Positions 44,689 to 56,296 of a stretch of 64,000 nucleotides of DNA are shown here, piece by piece. The number at the start of each line of letters is the position of its first letter. Positions within the stretch are counted from its first letter, which is position 1. Made by a program: the position numbers and the translations under genes. Origin of the DNA: Allomyces arbusculus (taxonomy: Eukaryota; Blastocladiomycota; Blastocladiomycetes; Blastocladiales; Blastocladiaceae); NCBI GenBank assembly GCA_027604705.1, contig JADHYV010000031.1, positions 124,001 through 188,000 of the forward strand, in the 5' to 3' direction. The notes beneath the pieces are model-generated. The model saw nothing but the letters and a program-made list of their open reading frames with translations, had not been told where the DNA came from and ran no database searches.

Positions 44689-47083
44689 ATGCTCCCGACG
44701 GCCGCTCTCCCGCCTACGCCCGCTGTTTTTGTGCCGGGCTCGGCCCCCGTACCCGTCCCCGTGCAGCAGCAGGAGCAGCAGCAGCCGTACGAGCAGCAGC
44801 AGCACGTCCAACAGCAGCACGAGCAGCACCAGCAGTACCAGCAGTACCAGTACCAGCAAACGACGTACGCCGCGCACGATGCGCACGCGCAGTACTCGCT
44901 CCAGCAGCTGCCGTCCACTGCGCACCAGCCGCACCACGGCGACGCGGCCCATTCGCATCATGGCCAGCAGCACACGCTGACCGACCTGATGACTTGGTGG
45001 GACACGTCGGGCCAGGCCCACTACGCGCCAACGAACACGCTTGCGGCGACCGCAAATGTGGCCCACGCGTCGCCCGCGCTCGACCACGGCAGCTGCGGTA
45101 ACCATTTCGTGGCGTCGGCGTCGGCGGTAGCGCCCGCGCTCACGGTCCCCGCAACCACGTTCCCGAGTTTGACGATCCCGGCCGCGACTTCTGCGGAACT
45201 TGGGTCGACCACCTACCCGTCGCCACCCATCACGCAAGGTTTCGCCCCTGCACCGGCGTACGCACCTGCACCTGCGGCGGCGGCTGCCTACGCCGCAACG
45301 GGAACAATGACGACCGCGCCTGCTCCAGCCGCCGCGGCGGACGCCCACTCATTTCCGGGGTACGCGCCTGTTCACGCTCACGCGGCCACGTACGACGTGT
45401 GGACGCCGCCGACCACCACGGTCGATTGGACACACCATCACCACCAGTACCAGCAGCAGCAGCAGCAGCAGCAGCATGACCAACCGACAACGACTGTCGC
45501 GACCGCGGGCCATTGGCCGATCGCAGCAGGGAATGACGCGTACACACTCTCGTCGTCGTGTCCCGTCGGCACCGCGCACCTCGCCGAGTCCCCCGTGCTC
45601 GATACGGTCTCGCAGACGTACTGGCCAACGCCGAGCGTCGTGAGCCAGTCGCCGCCGGACCTTGCCGACACAAGCCAGGCGTGGCCGTGGCCCACGACGA
45701 CAACCGCTGCTGCTGCTGCGCATCCGAACGCGGCGCCGGCACCGGCCTATGTCCCGATCGCTGCCGCGCCGATGCCGATCCCGTCTGCGACCGGCACCCC
45801 ATTCGGTCCGCGCGCGTACACGCTTGCCATGGCCTCCCCCGCGACCGCGTCCCCTGCACTCTCCCTGTCGTCGCCGTCGTTCATTGAAGACGCGCCCTCG
45901 GACATCCTCGCCGTCACTCTCGCCGGGTCAGTCGCGGGCGCGTCGCACCTGTGGGCGACCGACGCAGCGAGCACCGCGACTCCACCGCCACCCGCGGGCG
46001 CGTCGTGGCCCGGCGGTGTCGCGTCCACGGGTTTGGCCACTGCAGCCACGGCCCTGACGCGCGTCGGATCCGTCAAGAAACGCAAGCGTGCGGTCCCCAC
46101 GGCGGGCGGCGATCCGGCAACGGCCGCGACGGCTGCCGCGGCACGCACGACCAAGTCTCGGCGCGCGTCGATGGAAGTGTCGGCAGCGGCCGCGGCAGCA
46201 GCAGCGACGGGGACCATGCCGATGCGCGAGAGTCCCGGGGCTCTGTCAATTGTCGAGGAGCCCGCAGATGCGGGTGAAGGGTCAGGGCTTGGTACGGCGA
46301 GCGATGCGGGGACGCCGGCGCTCGCGGGTGGGGACCCGACGCCGCGCGTGCAGAAGTTGCGGTTCCCCGGTGACTTGTGCGTTTTTCTCTTTCGTTAGTA
46401 CTGGTAACGGGACGGATGCTGATCCTTGTCCACCCGTTTACTTGCTCAGGTATACCCCACGGCTCGTGCGTTACACGGGGTCCGCCAAGGAAGGGCTCTG
46501 CGACCTGTGCCCGAACGGCCGCTTCTTCCAGCTCAAAAACTCGGCCTACTGGTACCACAAGCAGTTCTACCACGGCATCTCGTCGGTCTCGGGCCTGCCG
46601 TTCCTCGAACCGATCGATCGCCGCACCGTGACCGTGCGGCAACCCGCGCAGCCCGCTGACGGCGACACTCCCGCGAAACCCGACAAGGTCTATTCCGTGA
46701 TCGAAGGGCTCTGCCACCAATGCCGGTCGTGGGTCCCGCTCACGTCTGCCAAGCGCCGGACGTCAGCCGTCCTTTGGTTCCGGCACGCGCACAAGTGTCA
46801 CATTTACGAAAAGCCTACGGGTGGGGCAGCTGCGGGGCCTGGGCCAAGTACAGTTGCGAGTAACCCGCACTTGGCGATGCAGGCCGCGGCTGCTGCTGCT
46901 GCTGCTGCGGCGGCGGCGGCGAATGTCGCGATGCTCGATGCGTCGGCGTACGCGCCCGTCCAGCTGGGCGCGGTCTCGGCGGCACCGCCAGTCCCGATGG
47001 CACCGCATGCGGTCGTTGCACCGGGGACGGTGGCTCCGCCCGTGCCTGTGGGTGTGGGCGCGCCAATGCCCGCGTCGTTGTGA
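44689..47083 (+). CDS. Rua1_C-domain transcription regulator
   Basis: Exons 44689-46376 and 46450-47083 give 773 residues. The 73-nt intron (donor GTGCGT, acceptor GCTCAG) splits the Leu codon of FPGDL/YTPR. The N-terminal 560 residues are low-complexity: Gln/His/Tyr-rich (QQQEQQQPYEQQQH), then Ala/Thr/Pro-rich with a Gln run, and a basic KKRKRAV nuclear-signal candidate near 465. Exon 2 encodes the domain I know as Rua1_C (named for an Ustilago regulator): YTPRLVRYTGSAKEGLCDLC, then SAYWYHKQFYHG, and a second half GLCHQCRSWVPL followed by RHAHKCH. Paired C-X2-C and His residues suggest two zinc sites. It is probably a nuclear regulator. The Ala run in the tail is coded by GCT/GCG repeats. 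Confidence 0.88.
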
Positions 47084-47633
47084 CAGTGAATTGTTTTTTT
47101 CCCTTGCCTTTGCGTTTTCGTTCCTTTGTCGTTGCCGTCCTGAAGTACCCCACCACCCCCTATCCTGTTCTGTCCTCGGCCTTTTGCTTTTCTTCCCTGT
47201 ACATACTCGTTCCCGCCTCCGTCGCTGCCTTTTTTTCCGTTTTTTGTGCTGCTTTTGAGCGCCCTGTTTTCGTCCGTGTCTGTTCTTTTAGTGTCTCCTG
47301 GGTTGTGTCCTGCCCGTTAATTGCGCTCCCTCTTCTCCTTTCCCTTCTTGGCGCGCTTTCCCTATGTAGTCTTAGCGCCGTCGCGTCGTTTTTGGCGCGA
47401 CTTCTTGCGACCCAAATTATAATGAATATCGTCGGTCCAACAGTTTCTGTGAATTTTCCGACGGCAGCAAGGCCTCGCATCAAAAAGTGAATAAGTGGAA
47501 GGTGCCGCGAGAGAGCAGCAGGGTGGCCGGGGGGGGGGGGGGGTAGCAAAGGGGAATGGGGTAGAGCAAGACGAACGCCACAGCGGCAACATCAAAGAAA
47601 ACCATGATCCACGACAACACGACGCACTAACGA
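47084..47633. other. Convergent 3' region with long T-rich tract
   Basis: About 250 bases after the stop at 47083 are strikingly T- and C-rich, a long 3' UTR or terminator-like region for the Rua1-type gene. A G13 run is near 47530. No gene seen. Confidence 0.45.
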
Positions 47634-48315
47634 CTACTCCATCCAACTCCCGCCGCCCACCTCGGCATCCGAGTAGGACGGCGTGCTCGCGACCGAGACG
47701 GGCGACACGTCCGGCGACGACGCCGGTGGCGACAGCGGGATCCCCTCGTCCCCGCGCCCTTCCTCCAGTTCCGTCCCCGCGACGTTCCCCTTGTTGACCG
47801 CCGCACCTGGCACCGGCACTCTCCTCTCCACCCCCACCTCCTCCATTGCAACCCCGACCATCCCGACCCCGACCTCCGCGACCTCCCTGACCACATCCTC
47901 CCCGCGCACGACCACATCAAACTCCAACAGCGCCAGCAACTGGCGCTCCATCAGATTCACTTCACGCACGGGCAACCCGACGACCGCGCTCCACGCCTTG
48001 TTCTTCCAGGGGGTATCGTGCATCACTTTCCGCGCGACCACGACCGCCGCGACCACGAGCCGGTGGTGCGTCGTCGCCATGCCGCGCGCGGTGGACGGGA
48101 TTCGCGCTCGCGCGCGGCGTAGGAGGATGCAGGCCGCGAGGATGTCGCCCGCGGTCGCGTGAGCGGCGCGCGCGAGCCGGCGCGCGACGTGTGCGACGGG
48201 CCGGATGGCGGATTGCGGCGGCGGGTGCGGGGTCGGGGACGGGTCGAGGGGCGGCGTGGGTGGTGCCAGGGTCGGAGGCGCGGCGCGGGCCGCGCGGCGC
48301 GGTGGCGGTGGAGAC

Positions 48316-48349
<34 letters not shown>

Positions 48350-48590
48350 GCGCGTGCGGGCGCGCGAGGTGCGGGTCGCAGACGATCGCGGACACGGCGG
48401 CGGTCGCGAGGTGGTCTGGTTCGTGCGACTGAGACGTGTGAGCGGGTGGGCGGCCAAAAAACAAGAACAAAAAGTGGAGCTAACGCGACGTTCGCAGGGG
48501 CGGGGGGCCATGTGACCGCGTCGCTCCCACTCCCAACTCTGTCCGCCCGGCCGTTGTCGTCGTCGGCTTGGGAGTGATCGGCCGGCGCAT
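47634..48590 (-). CDS. Pho80/Pcl-like cyclin
   Basis: The main exon 48428-47634 (265 codons with stop) is firm; its acceptor is CACGTCTCAG. The cyclin box reads GDILAACILLRRARARIP, then HHRLVVAAVVVARKVMHD and NKAWSAVVGLPVREVNLMER followed by LLALLEFDVVV, the pattern of Pho80/Pcl cyclins that bind Pho85-type kinases. The first exon is uncertain: an ATG at 48590 followed by MRRPITPKPTTTTAGR and a donor at 48530 gives 284 residues, but the donor (GTGGGA) is weak. A donor GTCACA at 48516 in another frame is an alternative. A poly-Ala run of about 11 residues interrupts the N-terminal part of the box. The C-terminal 80 residues are Gly/Glu/Ser-rich. Confidence 0.8.
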
Positions 48591-50352
48591 TGCAGCAGCA
48601 AAGACACCGCTGTGCGGCGGGCGAGCAAGAGAGCGCAAAGAAAAGAGATCGCACCAATGAGTGCCGGCCACGGTGCGCGCGCACAGACGGCCGTGATGTG
48701 CTGGTCGACCGCAGCGGCACAGGCCGCGCGGGTCGTGATCTGCGGTGGTATCCTTGCGGGCACCGAGACGAGGACGGCGGGACGGTGGCAGGGATCGGCG
48801 GCGTGCGAGCGTAATGACGGCGCAGGAGCAGGGACGGGGGCGGGCGCGTTGGCGAGCGCGGTGAAGCCCGTGGCGGCGGCCGGGAAGGCGGTCCATGGTG
48901 CGGCGGCCGCGGTAGATGATGATGAGACGGCAGCCATTGCGAGGTTGATGACTGTTTGTGTTGGCGGCCTTGGCGGTCGGTGATGCAAAAGGACGATCGC
49001 TTCTTGCGCCGAGCCGAATTCGAGAGCCTTGGAGATGAACGACGAAGAGCACGCGCCTCGCGGGCAGGCGGCGGCTCGACGGCATCCTTATACCCGCGTC
49101 CCCACAAGTCTGGTGGTCGTCCGTAACGGCGTGGGTTGTGCAAACGCGATGCATGTGCTCACTCGGTCGGCGCGCTTGCGCTCGCTCGCTTCAGTCGCTG
49201 GTGGGGGTGGGAGAGACGTGGTCGACCGCGCGTGCGCAAGGGGGGTCAGGCGCACGATAGGTCCACTTTGTTGTTCCCGCAGGCAGCGGGCGGAACAGAT
49301 CAGCGGTCGGTCGCGCAACGTGTTGTGACGAGCCCGTGCGACGGCCGCGATCGTCTTGCGCGCGGACCCGGAAAGGGCCGCGAACGGCGCGGCCAGCAAT
49401 GGGAGGGAGCCATGAGGACGGCGCGGGCGTGTACGACGTGGGCACAACGAACGGTTCGCAACAATACGCGAGCGCGGAGAGAAGCGCAGAAGAGCAAGAC
49501 AACCGCCCACTTTCCAACTTTCCAGGCCCGTGCTCGTGTGCGGTATTTTGTTCAACGTGCCGAGATGGCCGGCCATCGCGGAGCCTGGATCGCGTGCTCC
49601 TGCGCGGTCCACGGCGGCGGTGCGCCGTTGGCGAGTAATCATCGTTTCCGATCGGCCCGAGCAAGAGGCTCACTGCCGCAGCAACCCACACCAACGAGCG
49701 CTGACCTCGCGGACTATGGTGCGGTCCCTCGTGGACGTGAAACGTGGTCTGGCATGGCCACCGCCGCGGCATGGCGTGAACCGCTTTGAACCGTTTCGAA
49801 CCGCATCACCGCATCTAGAAAAGCTTGCGCACGATCGCGACAGGACCCCCTTGACCGCGGCGCAAGGTGGGGCCGGAACACATGGGGCCGCATCGTTCTG
49901 GCGTGGATGGATCCCGTGTTGCGGTTGCTCCGCCCACCCGCGATAGAGTGTCTTGGAGAACAAGATCGGCGTTGTTCTCATCGCGTCGACTGGCGCGAGC
50001 GCGCGATGGACAGATGCGCGCAAAGTGGATGGTGCAGAAATCTTGGTCTTTGTTGATGAACATCTATACACACATGCCCGCTGCGCGCGCGCCGGTCATG
50101 ATTTGGGGAGAAAAAGAGAGCACACGAAGCGCGGCGGTGGTTGGCCGGCCCCTGCCCGGCCGGATAGGCGACGGCACGCGAGCAAAGAAAAAGGAACGAG
50201 AGAATGCAAAAGCAGAATGAAAAAAAGAGAACACATCTTGAGGGACCACACCGCCGGAAATGAAATGTTGTACAGGAATAGGGTTGGGGGACGCGGGATG
50301 AGAAACGGGGGGCGGACGGCGATCGTGCGTCTAGAGCACGCGAGGTCGCCAC
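48591..50352. other. 1.8-kb intergenic region, no gene recognised
   Basis: Between the cyclin start and the Ptc1-like 3' end, both minus strand. Overlapping ORFs on both strands lack domains and have Arg/Ala/Ser-rich shadow composition. Any further 5' exon of the cyclin gene would lie at its left end. Confidence 0.4.
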
Positions 50353-52697
50353 TCATGACTCGGTCCACCATGGCGGGGCCGCGCCCGAACCGTTGCTGCT
50401 GCTGTTGGTGGCCGCGGGGGTCGGGGTCGGTGCGAGCATGTTGCTGTTGCTGCGGCTCCTGGCCGCGAGCAAGGCCGAAGGGGTTGGTGCGTGCGAGGGC
50501 CGCCGTCGCGCGTGCGTGAATCGCACGACAATCGCCGTCAAATTGTCCATGGATTGCCGCTCGAGCGCTTCTTGCACAAGCACTTTGGCCGCCGTGTTCG
50601 GGTCGAGAATCGGCAGGACCAGGTTGACGGCTTCTTGGTCCGAGAGAATGTCCCAGATCTGTTCGAGAGTGAAGGTCAGCTGACTGGACAAGGAGGAGAG
50701 GGGTCAGAGCAGCGAGGTGAAGCGTACCCCGTCACTCGCGAGGATCAGGAACTCGTCGTCGCCCGTCAGCTCGAGCTCGGTCGTGTACGGATTGCCAATG
50801 ACCAAGTCCTTGAGCGATGCGTTCCCCAGTGCCCTTGTTACGGCCAGAACACCTAGAAACATTCAACGAAAACGCACGGTCAGTGACTGTCAAATGGACC
50901 ACGGCTGGGTCAAATCAACACGTACCGTTGACGCGATGGTTGAGCAAGAACCCACCCGCGTCCATGATCCGCCGGGCCTCAAACGGGTCAGTGCCCTTGT
51001 GGTCGTACGACAGCCGCACGGCCTGGCCCTTTCGGCACAGAACCGCGCGCGCGTCGCCAGCATTGGCCGTGTAGAGCACCCTCTAGAAAGACGAAGATGG
51101 TATCAGCACCCTTGCACACCCAATATTTTATCAACCAAAGAAGGAACAACGTACTCGGTCACCCGCCGCTTCGGTGCACACCAAGCAGGCCACCGCTGTA
51201 CACCCCGAGCGCACTGGCACTTGCGCGAGCAACGAGTCGGCACGAACAAATGCCAGATCAAGGATCTCGGGCACCGTCGCGTATGGCACGGGCGGATTGC
51301 GCAGCAGGCTCGCGACCAAGTTGGCCAAATGCGCCTGACACCACTCGGCGGCATCGACACCCGCGTGGCCGTCGTAGACGGCAAAGAAGCCGTGGCCCGG
51401 CGTGTCGAGAAACGGCGTGTGGATCGCGTGCGTGTCCTGTCAGTCATCAAAGGAGTGCCAGGTCAGCCACCGTTCCTGCCTCAATGTTCGCGGGTGACAG
51501 AAAGACAAGCAATCCCGAAGCACCCAGCCTGCACGCACCTCCATGGTCCGTTGGTAAACGACGTTGCGGTTCGCATGCACGCCCGCGCACAAACCGAGCG
51601 GCGGTAGTGGGGACGGTGGTGGTCCGGCAAACGGCCGCCTCGGCGATGGCGGGAGCGGTGGGGGCGGCATCGGCTCGTTCCCGGTCCCTTCCCACGGTGT
51701 CACGGTGATCGGTGCGGGACTCGCTCGCCGCCGCGGCGTGCCCGGTGCCGTCGCCGAGTGCGGCGGCGGCGGCAAGTCGGAACTGGGCGGTGGAGGCGAC
51801 GGCGTCAGCGACGGCGACGAGTGCGTGACCGGCCAGCTCAGCCGCGAGTCGACCCCCGCCGCCATACTACATGGACCGTCATGCAGAACCGCTCCTCCGT
51901 GATGCCGCGGCGACCATGGGCGTGCCGGCGGGCTCGGCGACCGCACACGCATTACCCCCATCGTTTCGGCGTGATGGGCCGCTCGGTCGATTCGCGGCAC
52001 CTGCGCGTTGGCCGTCGGCTGCTGCGTGATACGCACGGCGCGCGGCGAGGTCGGGCACGACACGGACCGGCGCCGGCGCAAGTGCCAGGCTGCGGGCGCG
52101 TCGCGGCCGCGCGAGGACGGAGGGGGCGCAGGCGTCGTGGGCGACGGCGGCACGGGGCCTGCCGCGCACTCGAGCAGCGCCTGGACAACGGCGGCGGCAG
52201 GCGACGGAATCTTGGGCACGGACGAGTCGGTCGCGACGTGCGTTCTGGTTGCTGTCGTATCGTTGGACTCTGGTCGCGAGCACGGAAGCCCAGGGCGAAT
52301 CAACTGCATGCACAGAGCTCAGCCAGACTCGTGCTGCCTCGTGCTCGCACACAGCTACACGGCGCTCGCCGTTGTTGTCGTGGAGCGCAGCAGCAGCGGC
52401 AGCAGGCTCAACACGTCAGGGATGATGGGCACCCAACTGGTCGATGGCGGTACTTGGATGCACGTCTCGCGCGGCACGTCGCACAACACGGCGCGCGTGT
52501 TGGACAGGATGCGGGACGCGTGCTCGAAAGATTGCTGCAACTTGTCAAGGTGCCAAGCCGGGTGGATGACAGCAGAGAGAGGGAGAGCGGGCTGCACTGC
52601 GCCAAGGAACCGAGAGCCGACCAGCTCACACAAGCTGGGTCGAGCAAGGAGAGAACAAGGCGCAAGCGATGTCGAGCGCGTCGTCTTCTGCGGCCAT
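50353..52697 (-). CDS. PTC1: PP2C protein phosphatase, Ptc1-like, seven exons
   Basis: Proposed exons 52697-52632, 52540-52361, 52303-51539, 51436-51155, 51082-50926, 50852-50728 and 50679-50353 give about 633 residues. All joins are in phase and introns are 48-102 nt. The second acceptor is uncertain: one at 52591 would add 17 residues. The catalytic domain fills the C-terminal half: [14 protein letters not shown] (intron between Glu and Asp), [67 protein letters not shown] and [10 protein letters not shown] then [10 protein letters not shown]. Order and spacing match yeast Ptc1, which dephosphorylates Hog1 MAPK. Metal-binding aspartates are present. The N-terminal 335 residues are an extension absent from yeast Ptc1 (281 residues); its first two exons rest on phase and splice sites only. 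Confidence 0.85.
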
Positions 52698-53390
52698 GCA
52701 GCGTCCAGTCGATGCAGGATCGGTCGCGCGTTGCCGACAAGGTCGCGTCGTTGGTGCGCAAGCGGATCTCGGTCGGCTGACGGTCACTTCGGGCTGCTGC
52801 GGGCGGGCGCACGAACGCGCACGAGGACGCGGGGTAAGCGACTGGACTGGGACAACAGCCGGCGGCAGCGGAAGCTCAGCTGCGCGACGCGTGAGCTTGT
52901 TGGTTCGCTGGTTGTTGGTCAAGCTGGTGGTTGGTGGTCGGCAATGGCCGGGAGAGAGAACGACATGGCCGCTGGTGCGCGCGCGTCAGTCGGGCTCGCA
53001 TTGGCCGCCTCGGGGCATGGCCGGGCGATGGCGCGCGCGCATCGCATCCCGCGCCTGGCCGGCACGCGCGCGCTATTGGCCATGGCGACCGGCTGAGGGA
53101 CGCGCCGCGTCTGGGGCGCGTTCGCGGCACGTCCGGGAGGGCGAGACTGCGGGCTGCCGTGGTCGCCGACCGACATAACCCCCGCGTGCGTCGCGCCACG
53201 GGTCGTACAAAATTTCGAGCGGGATGCAGGCGATGCCCAAGCAGCATTAAAGCCATTCCTGACCTGGTAACTCTTGGCGGCTGTTTTTTTCCGTCGCCAT
53301 CCGCTCACCACCGCAAAAGTTGCAGTCCTTCCTGGTAACAGAGCCTCTCTTCACCTCGACCATCCACCCACTTCATTCCTGTTGCTCACT
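52698..53390. other. Divergent intergenic region between PTC1 and repeat copy B
   Basis: About 690 bases with no confident gene. It is the presumed PTC1 promoter. A plus-strand pyrimidine-rich leader (CTCTTCACCTCGACCATC) precedes the small ORF at 53391. Confidence 0.4.
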
Positions 53391-53633
53391 ATGCCGCCCA
53401 AGCTCAAGGATGCTGAGCACGAAGCCAGTGTGATTCGAATGTGCATGCGCAATGGCCTGTCCCAGTCTGCCAGCTACGACTTGGCCCTCGAGTTGGTTGC
53501 AGCCCAGATTGACGACCACGTCGTGTTTGCCACGCATCTCGCGCCGCTCATGGGCGCGCTTGCGCACTGTTTGACTGTTCATGGCTATTGGCGTTGCCTC
53601 GGGCAGATTGGACAAGGTGGAGCTGGTTCTTGA
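53391..53633 (+). CDS. Small ORF of repeat copy B, unknown conserved reading frame
   Basis: 80 codons from an ATG preceded by a leader-like stretch; starts MPPKLKDAEHEASVIRMC and includes LALELVAAQIDDHVVFATH. The same amino acids occur in copy A (minus strand, 1161-928), where only silent or conservative changes are visible over that block. After RCLG the two copies differ by small indels: copy A stays open about 35 further codons, whereas this copy shifts frame and stops. A spliced continuation is also possible. No known domain. The conserved protein sequence suggests that the ancestor was a coding gene. Confidence 0.4.
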   Translation: MPPKLKDAEHEASVIRMCMRNGLSQSASYDLALELVAAQIDDHVVFATHLAPLMGALAHCLTVHGYWRCLGQIGQGGAGS

Positions 53634-53880
53634 CAAACGACCCACTGCCTCTTCCTCCCCGTGTGTCGCGTTTTGTGGGTTTCTACAGGCCGCCGCGGCC
53701 AGGGCGGTGCTCACTGAGCACCTGTTGGCGATGGATGGAGTGCCCCAGCAAGGTTGCTGGTTGCATTTCGTGTTCTTTTTCGCGTGTTAATTTTTTTTTC
53801 GCGAAGTTGGACGCAGAGACAGCTTGACAACTTGCGCAATCTTTCGATGTTCTTGTAGTTGCTCGTTCCAAAATATACCG
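53449..53880 (+). repeat. 432-bp dispersed repeat, copy B (inverted relative to copy A at 762-1193)
   Basis: Matches copy A end to end on the opposite strand, ending at CCAAAATATACC. The homology starts inside the small ORF, 58 bases after its ATG. No flanking duplication, inverted ends or recombinase is seen. Copy B keeps an upstream start codon that copy A lacks, so B may be closer to the source. Confidence 0.75.
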
Positions 53881-54117
53881 GATGTACGCACCGACGTGCC
53901 TTTGGCGCGCGCAACGATCTCAGCCGTGGAAAAATCACGACAACGACGAGGTCGAAGACAAACGGAAAAATGGATATCTTCCAATCCACGCTAGCCACAC
54001 CCAAAAAAACATAACCAAAACAGCACAAAAAAAAGCAGCAAAAGATCAGCCGATCAAGAGTCTCCACTCTCCACATGCTCGCGCCATGTCGACACACTGC
54101 GACCCGATCAAGGCAGA
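53881..54117. other. Intergenic, AT-richer 3' region
   Basis: About 240 bases with A-rich stretches near 53995-54040, probably the 3' UTR of the minus-strand KH gene. No gene seen. Confidence 0.4.
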
Positions 54118-55743
54118 TCACTCGCGCACCTCCCCGTCCACGGCAGCGTCCTGTTCGACCACACCCTCGTCACCATCGACCGCCGCCGCCGCGGCTGCCG
54201 CCTGCGCGTGCATTTGAGCCGCGTGCGCGGCACGAGCCTCGCGACGCCCCTTTTCACCGGCGATCTGGGCCACGACCATGCGCACGGCCGTGTCCACCTG
54301 CGCCGGCGTGCCCGAGACCGTCAGAACCCGCTCGCCGCGGTCATTCGCCGCCTTGGCAATCAAGATCCGCGCGCCCGACGACTCGCGCATTTCCGCGACG
54401 CGGGCCCCGCCCTTGCCAATCACGCTCCCGACCAGGTCGCCAGGGACCGCCAGCGTCTGCGTGATGGTCCCGCTCGCCACAGTGTCGTCGTGCGCCGAAG
54501 GAACGCGCGAGTGTGACTGCTGCTGTTGGTGCGGGTGCGGGTGGTGTGAGGGGACCATGTACGCCGCGGGCGCGTACGCGTGGTGTCGCGCCGTGGCGGC
54601 GGCGGGGTACGGCGCCGCTGCAGCAGCACGCATCGCCGCGGCCGCCGTCATCGCCACTGCCGCACGCTGCTGCGCGGCGAGTGCCGCCGCGTGGCCGTTC
54701 GGGATCATCGCGGGCGCAGCAGCGACCACGGGTGCGGCGACCGCCGGGTAAACGACGGCCGGTGCCGCTGCAGCCGCCGCCGCCGCTGCGGCCATGGCCG
54801 CCACCGACGCGGCCTGTGCAGTGCGCGGCACGGGAATCGCATTCGCGTGCGCGGCCGCCGCGAGCGCCGCCGCTGCAGCCACTGCCTGCGGTGCGGTCCG
54901 CACGCGCACGTGCGGGTCGTAGAGGACCGTGGTCGCGGCAACGCGGTCCCAGTCGTCGAGGAGCGTTTGCGCGAGCGCGCCGGCCACGGACATGATCGCA
55001 TCCGGCGTGCCCGTCACGTCGCACAGCCGCTCGGTCGAGTGCGGGAGCGGGTCCTTGGCGGCAACAAGCCGCACGCCGTGCTGTTCCTGCAACTGCTTGA
55101 TGCGCGACCCGCCACGGCCAATGACGGTGCCCATGACCGCGTTCGGCACGAGCAGGCGCACCATCGTGTGCGTTTCCGGCAGCGGCGGCTGGAACGTCAT
55201 GCATGGCGTCGCGACGAGCGTCGTGGCGAGGAAGTGGATGGCCTACATGATGCGCAACGACAGGGAGGGAGCGATCAGGTTCGTGCTGCAACACGTTTGC
55301 TATCGACTATCGTCCGTCGCAGCCCTTTCCTGATCGGCCATTTGCGCCGTCCGCATCAGCCTGAAAAGGGAGAGAGAGAGGGCGTAACGTACCTGCGCAG
55401 CGTTCGGTACGGGCCCGACCACCGTCAAGATACGGTCATTGACCCCCTCAACCGCCTTGGACACGCCGGCCTTGCACCCGGACACATCGCGCAGTTCCTC
55501 GATGGTCTTGCCGCCACGGCCAATCGCCACGCCGGCGCCCTTGGCATTGAGCAAAACACGCAGCGTCACAGTCGTCGGCACCATCATGACTTGCGTGGTC
55601 GCCATATCGGCTGCAGCAGTGGCAGTGGCCGACACTCGCGGACTCGTCAGTGCGTCCTGCATCACAGGCGCAGCGGAAGTGGTCGTGGCAGCGGGTTGGA
55701 CGCCTTCGGTCGGCTGCGGGGAAGCGGGGGTGGGGCTACGCAT
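54118..55743 (-). CDS. Three-KH-domain RNA-binding protein (PCBP/Pbp2/Hek2 type)
   Basis: Exons 55743-55393 and 55242-54118 give 491 residues. The 150-nt intron (donor GTACGT, acceptor CATGTAG) joins in phase 0 and restores the last helix of KH1 (NAAQ/AIHFLATTLVA). Earlier AG sites give stops. KH1 (about 50-128) has a GRGG loop near 75, KH2 (133-210) GRGG near 160, KH3 (370-440) GKGG near 391, each in the usual IGxGGxxI context. KH2 and KH3 are separated by about 160 residues of Ala- and His/Gln-rich linker. The tail is Ala/Glu-rich. Such proteins bind C- or CU-rich single-stranded RNA or telomeric DNA and act in mRNA localisation and stability. Which yeast paralogue it matches cannot be decided by eye. 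Confidence 0.9.
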
Positions 55744-56296
55744 GGTGGACCCGGTCGACAAGCTTGCTGATCAGTCACTTGACCCCCTTAATCCACAACG
55801 AACTTGCACCGGTCGTGCCCTGAACGTTGCTAGTCCCGCCCGTGCTGATCTCATATCTGATTTTGCAGCGACTTGCGCGACCCGACCAGTGCAGCAGCAT
55901 GTGGTGGCCATGCGGCTGGATGGAGCCGGTTGCTGATCATGCGGTAGCCGAGAGCCGGAAACGTACAGGGAGGACATGGCGAGAAGAGAAGAAGAGGAGA
56001 GGGAGGAAGGGGAGGAGAAACAGAACGAGAAGAGAAGGGAGGAGGAGGGAAGGAGAAGGGAAGGCAACGACAAAAGGTTGAAGTTGAGGATGAGGTCGGG
56101 GTGAGAGAGAGGGAGAGAGCGAGAGGAAGAGACTGGAAAGTCGACCTGATCAGATCAGAAGGGTTTGGCTGTCCGATCTTTTCTGATTTTTGCGAGGAGA
56201 ACATGAAGAAATGGGCTGTGCTGGATCGAGACCGACGACGAGCAACAACCAACGCGGCAGCTGCAGAAAAGAAAACATATTCCCCGACGATAAAAC
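55744..56296. promoter_or_regulatory. Divergent promoter with purine tract
   Basis: Between the KH gene (-) and gluconokinase (+). A nearly pure GA/GGA tract runs from about 55975 to 56130 on the plus strand and could form a nucleosome-poor or H-DNA-prone segment shared by both promoters. No TATA box is clear. Confidence 0.45.

Noticed and set aside
43801-45348. Long antisense ORF (515 codons) opposite the Rua1-type gene
   Set aside because: Arg/Val/Gly-rich shadow of the low-complexity sense strand.
52310-52697. A separate small gene upstream of PTC1
   Set aside because: A 57-nt intron with good ends joins it in phase to the PTC1 frame; a separate gene would end only about 45 bases before the next start.
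55300-55392. Reading KH1 straight through the intron (VRYALSLSLFRLM...)
   Set aside because: It ends at a stop and loses KH2/KH3; splicing to 55242 gives the expected KH1 helix AIHFLATTLVA in frame.
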